Part shown: positions 58,644 to 64,000 of the stretch, piece by piece
Numbering within the stretch: position 1 is the first letter of the stretch
How the letters are laid out: each line of letters opens with the position of its first letter
NCBI GenBank assembly: GCA_044224905.1
Contig: JBGAJN010000004.1
Span: 1 to 64,000 of the forward strand
Origin: JBGAJN01 sp044224905
GTDB lineage: Bacteria; Verrucomicrobiota; Verrucomicrobiia; Limisphaerales; JBGAJN01
Direction: 5' to 3'
Length of the DNA stretch: 64,000 bases
The notes under the pieces: generated by a model
Told to the model about the DNA's origin: nothing
Seen by the model: only the letters and a program-made list of their open reading frames with translations
The model's database searches: none
Made by a program: the position numbers and the translations under genes

Positions 58644-59942
58644 TTACTGTTCGATGCGATACAACGCCGTCTTGGTTCGCAGGAACAACGCTTTGCCGAC
58701 CACCGCCGGTGACGCCATGAAGCCATCTTCCAGTTTGTTCTCGGCGAGCTTCTTGAACTCGCGTCCCGGCGCCACGACGATGGTCTTGCCCTCTTCGTTG
58801 CAGAAATAGATCTTCCCGTCCGCAGCGATCGGCGAAGCTGAGAAATTTCCGCCCACGCGCTCGGTCCAAATTTCGGCACCGGTCTTGGCATTGAGACACA
58901 GCGCGATGCCTGCGTCGTTGATCAGGTAAATCAAATCGCCGATAAGCAACGGCGAAGGTTTGTTGGGTGCGCCCTTGGCCAGCTTCCAAACGAGGTTCTT
59001 CTCGGTCACATCGCCCTGCCCTTCGGGCTTGAGTGCAAGCAACTGGCCTTTGCTGAAACCAGTCAGGATATAGATCATCCCATGACCAATCACCGGACGC
59101 GCGCTGGCGGAATGCTGCGCACGTTCCTCGAACCGCCAGATTTCTTTTCCCGTCAACGGATCGTACGCGTAATGCGCCTTGGCGCCACTGCTAATCAAAA
59201 GCGGTTTGCCACCAAACGTCGCCACGTGCGGCGTGGAGAACGCTTTGCGCAAATCACCTTCGGCGTGAACTTTTCCATCGGGATCAAGATCTTTGTGATC
59301 GATGGAGCGCTGCGTTTGCCAGACGGTTTTGCCAGTGTTCTTGTCGAGGGCGACGATGAATTGATGATCGCTCCCATCGAAATTCATGATGAGCAAATCA
59401 CCGTAGAGGATCGGCGAGGAACCGGCGCCGCGGAAATGGTTGCAAACGAAATCGGTCCGTTGCCAGATCACCTTGCCGGTCTTGGTGTCGAGACAGGCTG
59501 TGCCGGGCGAACCGAACGTGACATAGACGCGCCCCGGTTCGATCACCGGCGTCGGCGAGCCATACGAGTTGAACTTGTGGGCGAATTGCGGGTTCGCCAC
59601 GTCGAACAACTTCTCGTCGATGACGATCTTGCCGGTTTCTTTATTGACACAAACCGCGAACAACTGACGTCCATCCTCCGTTGCGGTGGTCATCCAGATC
59701 TGGTCTCCCCAGATCACGGGCGACGACCAGGCGCGACCGTGGATCGGTGTCTTCCACTTCACGTGTTCGGTCTCGCTCCACGTGGTGGGCAAACCCTTTG
59801 CGTCGGATAGTCCGTCGCCATTAGGCCCGCGGAACTGCGGCCAGGAATCACCAACCACAACGCTTGCCGGCTTGCGAGTCGTGGTACATCCGGCCAGTGC
59901 GAGCGCGAAGACCGTCAACAGGAGAAGTGCTTTGCTTTGCAT
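58644..59942 (-). CDS. PQQ-like beta-propeller lipoprotein
   Basis: The 432-residue protein starts at ATG 59942. Its N-terminal hydrophobic segment ends in a lipobox (LALAGCT). It has the planctomycete/verrucomicrobial outer-membrane-biogenesis-like PQQ repeat architecture. It opens SWPQFRGPNGDGLSDAKGLPTTWSE, with blades repeating patterns such as VKWKTPIHGRAWSSPVIWGDQIW, CLDTKTGKVIWQRTD, VALDKNTGKTVWQTQ and CLNAKTGAEIWTERVGGNFSASPIAADGKIYF. No catalytic residues are evident; it is probably a scaffold or binding protein in the periplasm. Confidence 0.85.
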   Translation of the reverse strand: MQSKALLLLTVFALALAGCTTTRKPASVVVGDSWPQFRGPNGDGLSDAKGLPTTWSETEHVKWKTPIHGRAWSSPVIWGDQIWMTTATEDGRQLFAVCVNKETGKIVIDEKLFDVANPQFAHKFNSYGSPTPVIEPGRVYVTFGSPGTACLDTKTGKVIWQRTDFVCNHFRGAGSSPILYGDLLIMNFDGSDHQFIVALDKNTGKTVWQTQRSIDHKDLDPDGKVHAEGDLRKAFSTPHVATFGGKPLLISSGAKAHYAYDPLTGKEIWRFEERAQHSASARPVIGHGMIYILTGFSKGQLLALKPEGQGDVTEKNLVWKLAKGAPNKPSPLLIGDLIYLINDAGIALCLNAKTGAEIWTERVGGNFSASPIAADGKIYFCNEEGKTIVVAPGREFKKLAENKLEDGFMASPAVVGKALFLRTKTALYRIEQ

Positions 59943-60069
59943 GTATGAGTGGCGATTAGACCGGACACGGCGGCGTGAATTCAAATCAATTTATCACCCG
60001 CATCACGCCCGTGTTTGCCGTGAATTATTCACCGCTCCCTTCGTCCATTTTCTACCCGTTCCATTACCC

Positions 60070-61266
60070 ATGAACAAAACGCTCATTCTCGTCGTGTCTT
60101 TGGCCGCCAATGGCGCCCTGATAGCCGCGTATGCCTTGCGCACTCCGCCACCCGCGCCGGCGCCAGTAGTCGCTACTCCCGCGGAGATCGTGGTGACGAA
60201 TGTAGTGGTAAAAGAAATTCCCCTCGCACCCGAGACGGTCACCCAGACCAGCGTCGTACGAATGAACTGGTCGAACATCGAGACCGCTGATTACCGGGCC
60301 TACATCGCCAACCTGCGCGGAACCGGTTGCCCCGAAGAAACCATTCGCGACATCATCATTGCCGACGTCAACAAGCTTTACGCCGGCAAATGGCGAACCC
60401 TCCGCATGCAGCGCGCCGCGGCGTGGAAGTTCTGGGAGAGCGACGTAAAAAACGCCAAGAGCAACGCGCAAAACAACGCCGACCGCAAACAGTTGGAAAC
60501 CGAGCGCGAAGCGCTCGTGAAAGAATTGCTCGGTGTAGACCTGAAGAGCGAACTGAGCAAATACGTTTGGGAGACTAGTTCACGCGACGAACGCTATGCG
60601 TTTCTCGCGGAGTCCAAGCAGGAAGCCCTCAAAGATATCTATGCAAAATATCGCGCCGCCCAAACCGAGATCCTCACTGCAGCCAAGACCAGCGGCGAAC
60701 CAAAAGACGTCACCAGCAAAAAACTCGACGAACTGCGCGAGAAACGGAACACCGACATGGCAGCGGTCATGACGCCTGCAGAAAACGAGGAATATGCCCT
60801 CCGCACCTCGAACCTCGCCGGACGCATGCGCACAGACCTCGCCGGCTTCGAGGCCAACGAGCAGGAGTTCCGCGCGCTCTACAAGGTTCTCAGCGCCGCC
60901 GACAACGTCGAAACCGCCAACGGCAAGAAAACCAAGCCCGTCGATTTCAACGATCCCAATTTACAGGCCCTTATCCGAGAGGCCATCGGCGACACCCGCT
61001 ACGCCGAGTTCGCCAAGGTCAATGATCCGCAGGCCAAGGAAGTTCTCCGCCTCACCCAACGTTACGGGCTAACCCAGGAAGAAGCTGGCAAGGTTTCCGT
61101 GGTTAGCCTGATCGCCCAGCAGGAACTGGATCGCGTGCTCAACGATCCCAATCTTACGGCCCAACAAAAATCCGCGTACAAGAAACAGGTCGATCAGGAA
61201 AAGAAACGCATCCTCACAGAAACCCTTTCCGCCCACGCCAAGAATCAGAAAAACAAGCAGCTATAG
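60070..61266 (+). CDS. Membrane-anchored or secreted charged helical protein, unknown function
   Basis: The 398-residue protein starts at ATG 60070. A signal or anchor helix (about 1-22) precedes a Pro/Val-rich spacer (PPPAPAPVVATPAEIVV). A long Lys/Glu/Ala-rich helical region then runs to the end, with coiled-coil potential (NNADRKQLETEREALVKELLGVDLKSEL, KKLDELREKRNTDMAAVMTPAENEEY). I do not recognise the family. MTPAENEEYALRTSNLAGRMR and YRAYIANLRGTGCPEETIRDIIIADVNKLYA may be diagnostic. It is divergent from the PQQ lipoprotein gene. Confidence 0.7.
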   Translation: MNKTLILVVSLAANGALIAAYALRTPPPAPAPVVATPAEIVVTNVVVKEIPLAPETVTQTSVVRMNWSNIETADYRAYIANLRGTGCPEETIRDIIIADVNKLYAGKWRTLRMQRAAAWKFWESDVKNAKSNAQNNADRKQLETEREALVKELLGVDLKSELSKYVWETSSRDERYAFLAESKQEALKDIYAKYRAAQTEILTAAKTSGEPKDVTSKKLDELREKRNTDMAAVMTPAENEEYALRTSNLAGRMRTDLAGFEANEQEFRALYKVLSAADNVETANGKKTKPVDFNDPNLQALIREAIGDTRYAEFAKVNDPQAKEVLRLTQRYGLTQEEAGKVSVVSLIAQQELDRVLNDPNLTAQQKSAYKKQVDQEKKRILTETLSAHAKNQKNKQL

Positions 61267-61317
61267 GCGTGAAGCCCGGCCGGATCGCCTGATACACTAG
61301 GCAACCAACACACCAAA

Positions 61318-61334
61318 GCAGGAGGTTTCCCTGC
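61318..61334. terminator. Weak hairpin between convergent genes
   Basis: GCAGG-AGGTTTC-CCTGC is a 5-bp stem immediately downstream of the peptide transporter gene on the minus strand. No strong U-tract follows, so termination here is only a possibility. Confidence 0.25.
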
Positions 61335-62762
61335 CTATTTCCCCATTGCAGCAGCTGCATCGCGATAGCGGTAGCGCGCAGCGATCAGGCTGAAGAGCAC
61401 CGCCACCACACCGGTCAACGCGGCGTAGAACAGAAACATTTTCGGCGTGACCGAAACGTCGTGCCCGCCGCCCGCACCGACAAGTTTGCCCGCCAGCGCA
61501 GTGATGAACGTCACCAGCAAATTTCCGATCGCCACGGTGAGATTCCAGAAGCCCATGATGGTGCTCTTCATTTCCGGCGCCGCTTCGCGGAAGGCGAATT
61601 CCAGTCCGGTGGTGGACATCAGCACTTCGGCAAGCGTGAGGATGGTGTAGGGCGCGAGTTGCCAGAGGACGCTTAGTTCCACGCCGGCATCGATCCGCGT
61701 CTGCAAGCCGGCGACGACGACGTACGAGGCGGCCGCGAGGAACATGCCGGTGCACATCCGGCGCAGCGGCGTGGCGAAGCGGCCCAGGAGCGGATACAGG
61801 AAGAGCGTGGTGACGGGAATCATGGCCATCACGAGAAGCGGATTTGCCGCAAGCATTTGTTCCGCACCGATGGTCCAGCTGCCCAATTGAAACGGTTTCA
61901 TTTTCGCGCCTTGCAGCACCCACGTGGAGAAAGTCTGGTCGAACAACGCCCAGAACACGGGGATCAACGCGAAGATGCCGAGGATGGGCCCGACGGATTT
62001 GGCGGCCTCGACTTCGCGCGGGCTGAAGCGCACGAGCGCGGTGTCCCAGAACGATTGTTCTGGCGTGCGGCGTTCGCGGTTGCGCAGCGCTTCCACGAAC
62101 ACTTGGAAGAAGCCCGCGGTGCGGGACTCGCGCGCGGGCGGCACGCGGACGTAGTGTTTGGTACCGAGCCAGAAGATCAGCGTGGCTGCGGCCATGAAGA
62201 GTCCCGGCACGCCGAACGCCCAGCCGTAACCGAGTTTGCCGCGGACGAAAGGGATGATGATGAACGCGAAGAAGGAGCCGAGGTTGATGGACCAGTAGAA
62301 TGCGGCGTAGGCTTTTTGGAGGAGGTGGCGTTGCTCGGGCTTGAACTGGTCGCCCATGAACGCGGAGACGCACGGTTTGATTCCGCCGGAACCAAACGCA
62401 ATCAATCCCAAACCAATGTAGAGCGTGAGCAGTTTCCCATCGTTCGTGGTAATGAGGTCGCTCATGGCCAGCACGCCGTGGCCGGCGCAGTAAAAGAGGG
62501 AAATCCAGAGGATAGTTTTGTAGCGGCCCCAGAAACGGTCGGAGACCCACGCGCCCACGAGCGGCATGAAGTAATTGGCGAAGCCGAACAAGTGAATGAC
62601 GCTAGTCGCGTGATCCTTGGTCTGCATCAACACGCCGGTGATGTACAGGGCGAGGATGCCCTTCATCCCATAATAGCTGAAGCGTTCGCACGCTTCGTTG
62701 CCTACGATGTATTTGATCTGCGGCGGCCAGCGGTTCGCGGCCGGATTGGTTTCTGGATTCAT
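61335..62762 (-). CDS. POT-family proton-dependent oligopeptide transporter
   Basis: The 475-residue multi-spanning protein belongs to the PTR2/POT branch of the MFS. It has YIVGNEACERFSYYGMKGILALYITGVLM (TM1 with the ExxERFxYYG motif), ANYFMPLVGAWVSDRFWGRYKTIL, and GSGGIKPCVSAFMGDQF (TM4-TM5 signature). The late helices contain TLAEVLMSTTGLEFAFREAAPEMKSTIMGFWNLT. It imports di- and tripeptides with protons. It lies 42 bp downstream of an M3 oligopeptidase gene on the same strand, so uptake and cytoplasmic cleavage of peptides are probably co-expressed. Confidence 0.92.
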   Translation of the reverse strand: MNPETNPAANRWPPQIKYIVGNEACERFSYYGMKGILALYITGVLMQTKDHATSVIHLFGFANYFMPLVGAWVSDRFWGRYKTILWISLFYCAGHGVLAMSDLITTNDGKLLTLYIGLGLIAFGSGGIKPCVSAFMGDQFKPEQRHLLQKAYAAFYWSINLGSFFAFIIIPFVRGKLGYGWAFGVPGLFMAAATLIFWLGTKHYVRVPPARESRTAGFFQVFVEALRNRERRTPEQSFWDTALVRFSPREVEAAKSVGPILGIFALIPVFWALFDQTFSTWVLQGAKMKPFQLGSWTIGAEQMLAANPLLVMAMIPVTTLFLYPLLGRFATPLRRMCTGMFLAAASYVVVAGLQTRIDAGVELSVLWQLAPYTILTLAEVLMSTTGLEFAFREAAPEMKSTIMGFWNLTVAIGNLLVTFITALAGKLVGAGGGHDVSVTPKMFLFYAALTGVVAVLFSLIAARYRYRDAAAAMGK

Positions 62763-62804
62763 GCCGCGTGGTGTTGAGGGTGCGCGTGGAAGTTGAGCGG
62801 ATAA

Positions 62805-64000
62805 TTATTTTCCGATGCCGAGTTCCTTGAGGAACGGATTGATAGAACGCGGGCGCCCGAGGAATTTCTCGATCGACTCATTCACGTCACGGGAACCGCC
62901 GGGCGCGTAAACTTCATCGCGGAGCCGACGCCCGGCGCTGGCATCGAGGAAACCGTCGGGAGAATTCTTGAACACCGTCGCCATGTCCTGCGCGATCGCG
63001 TCCGCCCACGCGTAGCCGTAGTAACCAGCGTCGTAACCGCCCGCCAAGTGCCCGAAGCTCGCGATGAACGACGTCCCCGGAATCACCGGCAGGAAGACGT
63101 CGCTGAGAATCGGATTGGTAATCTTCACGCAATCGATCTTTTCGCCGGGCACCGCCGGACCGTGCAACGCCATGTCGAGCAGCGCGAAGGAAAGTTGCCG
63201 ACGATAATGCGTGCCGATGGTGGCGAGCTTCGCCGCGCGCAGTTGCTTGATGATCTCCGCGGGAATCTTCTTCGAAGGATCGCGGTAATCCGCCGCAAAA
63301 CTATCTAGCACCGTTTTGTCCCAGATCCAGTTCTCCAACATCTGCGACGGCGCCTCGACGAAATCGCCGGGCACGCTGGTGCCAGAGAAACGTCCTAGCT
63401 CGGCACGCGTGAGGATCGTGTGCATCGCGTGGCCGAATTCGTGGAAAAGCGTTTCCACTTCGTCATGCGTGAGCAGCGATGGCTTGCCCGGCTGCGGCGG
63501 CGGGAAGTTGCAAATGAGCGCGGCCACCGGACGTTGGTAAGTGCCGTTGGGCAGGCGCTTGCCGTCGATGATTGGGAACTGCGCGAAGTGCTTGTATTTG
63601 CCCTCGCGCGGAAACATGTCGAGGTAGAACGCGCCCAGCGGCTCGCCCGTTTGCGCATCGCTCACCGCGTAAAGTTGCAAGTCGTCGATCCACTTGTAAG
63701 GGGCCGTCATCTCGTCGATGCGGATGCCGAAGATCTTCTGGTAAATCTCAAACATCCCGCCGAGCGCTTTTTGATACGGGAAGAACACGCGCAGCTGCTC
63801 CGTGTCGACCGTGTATTTCTCCTTCTTCAACTGGTTGGAGAAATAGCGCCAATCCCAGAGATTGATCTTCGCGTTCTTGTCGCCCGTCTCCTTCGCCTTC
63901 ACCGCGGCGTACGATTGCAACTCCGCGTCGAACTTCGGCTGCAAGCCGCGCTCCAGCTTGCGGAGAAAATCAAACGCAGTCGGTGCGTCCTTCGCCATCT
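62805..64000 (-). CDS. M3-family oligopeptidase (OpdA/Dcp-like), 5' end outside window
   Basis: About 398 C-terminal residues are present; the frame continues past the window edge. Family M3 signs are RDWRY-like KINLWDWRYFSNQLKKEKYTVD, FYLDMFPREGKYKHFAQF, the zinc site LFHEFGHAMH (HExxH) and SGTSVPGDFVEAPSQMLENWIWD with the third zinc ligand. The C-terminal FGHLAGGYDAGYYGYAWADAIAQDM is also typical. M3 enzymes cleave short peptides in the cytoplasm or periplasm. Full family members have about 680-700 residues, so roughly 40 percent is missing upstream. A Met at 63998 is internal, not the start. Confidence 0.93.
   Translation of the reverse strand, partial: MAKDAPTAFDFLRKLERGLQPKFDAELQSYAAVKAKETGDKNAKINLWDWRYFSNQLKKEKYTVDTEQLRVFFPYQKALGGMFEIYQKIFGIRIDEMTAPYKWIDDLQLYAVSDAQTGEPLGAFYLDMFPREGKYKHFAQFPIIDGKRLPNGTYQRPVAALICNFPPPQPGKPSLLTHDEVETLFHEFGHAMHTILTRAELGRFSGTSVPGDFVEAPSQMLENWIWDKTVLDSFAADYRDPSKKIPAEIIKQLRAAKLATIGTHYRRQLSFALLDMALHGPAVPGEKIDCVKITNPILSDVFLPVIPGTSFIASFGHLAGGYDAGYYGYAWADAIAQDMATVFKNSPDGFLDASAGRRLRDEVYAPGGSRDVNESIEKFLGRPRSINPFLKELGIGK

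Noticed and set aside
1..64000. CRISPR arrays, transposases, integrases or attachment sites.
   Set aside because: No regularly spaced direct repeats, DDE/tyrosine recombinase motifs or paired terminal inverted repeats were seen by reading.

Overview
The window reads as a Verrucomicrobia-type chromosome, probably of the Pedosphaera/Limisphaerales kind. This is inferred from gene content, not from a marker tree. It carries planctomycete-style cytochrome/DUF1549/DUF1553 and DUF1501 pairs, S1 sulfatases, a PEP-CTERM protein, a T5SS/PEP-CTERM-associated repeat protein, a lipid A LAB_N domain protein (Gram-negative envelope), and a bacterial proteasome with a Pup-like modifier of the UBact type. 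Shine-Dalgarno motifs are rare at the starts I read. No tRNA, rRNA, CRISPR array or intact insertion sequence was seen.

Layout. 0-3.5 kb: a broken region with two separated pieces of a DUF1501 gene flanking an oppositely oriented secreted FAD oxidoreductase. 3.5-7.4 kb: a secreted glycosidase and a heparinase II/III-like lyase. 7.7-9.8 kb: a two-component system. 10-19.1 kb: a tightly packed secreted glycan-degradation cluster (two sulfatases with EF-hand tails, a matrixin-like protease, esterase, propeller glycosidase, unknown secreted protein, SASA esterase). 19.2-23.5 kb and 34.7-38.5 kb: two DUF1501/cytochrome-DUF1553 pairs. 23.7-34.5 kb: small redox and hydrolase genes, a secreted lipase-like protein, a tiny lipoprotein, a repeat protein, a degenerate membrane-anchored Mrr protein behind a sigma-54 promoter, a propeller protein and a PEP-CTERM protein. 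38.6-41.3 kb: class I aldolase and a B12-radical SAM enzyme.

41.3-48.1 kb is a regulatory island. A sigma-54 activator whose receiver lacks the phospho-accepting Asp lies between an amino-acid-dehydrogenase-like gene and a divergent asparaginase / dicarboxylate symporter / gamma-glutamyltranspeptidase operon. Each flank has a sigma-54 promoter, and each promoter has a related 19-bp dyad centred 83-84 bp upstream of its -24 GG. This looks like a complete local nitrogen-scavenging regulon.

48.1-54.6 kb holds a full Pup-type proteasome operon on the minus strand: Mpa/ARC ATPase, Dop, a 56-residue Pup-like modifier ending Gly-Gln (UBact type), PrcB, PrcA and PafA. ATGA overlaps join modifier-prcB and prcB-prcA. 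54.6-64 kb has a possible Fe-S protein, a thioredoxin-like lipoprotein, LAB_N, two small membrane coiled-coil proteins, a SMUG1-type uracil-DNA glycosylase, a PQQ-propeller lipoprotein, an unknown coiled-coil protein, and a peptide transporter beside an M3 oligopeptidase cut by the window end.
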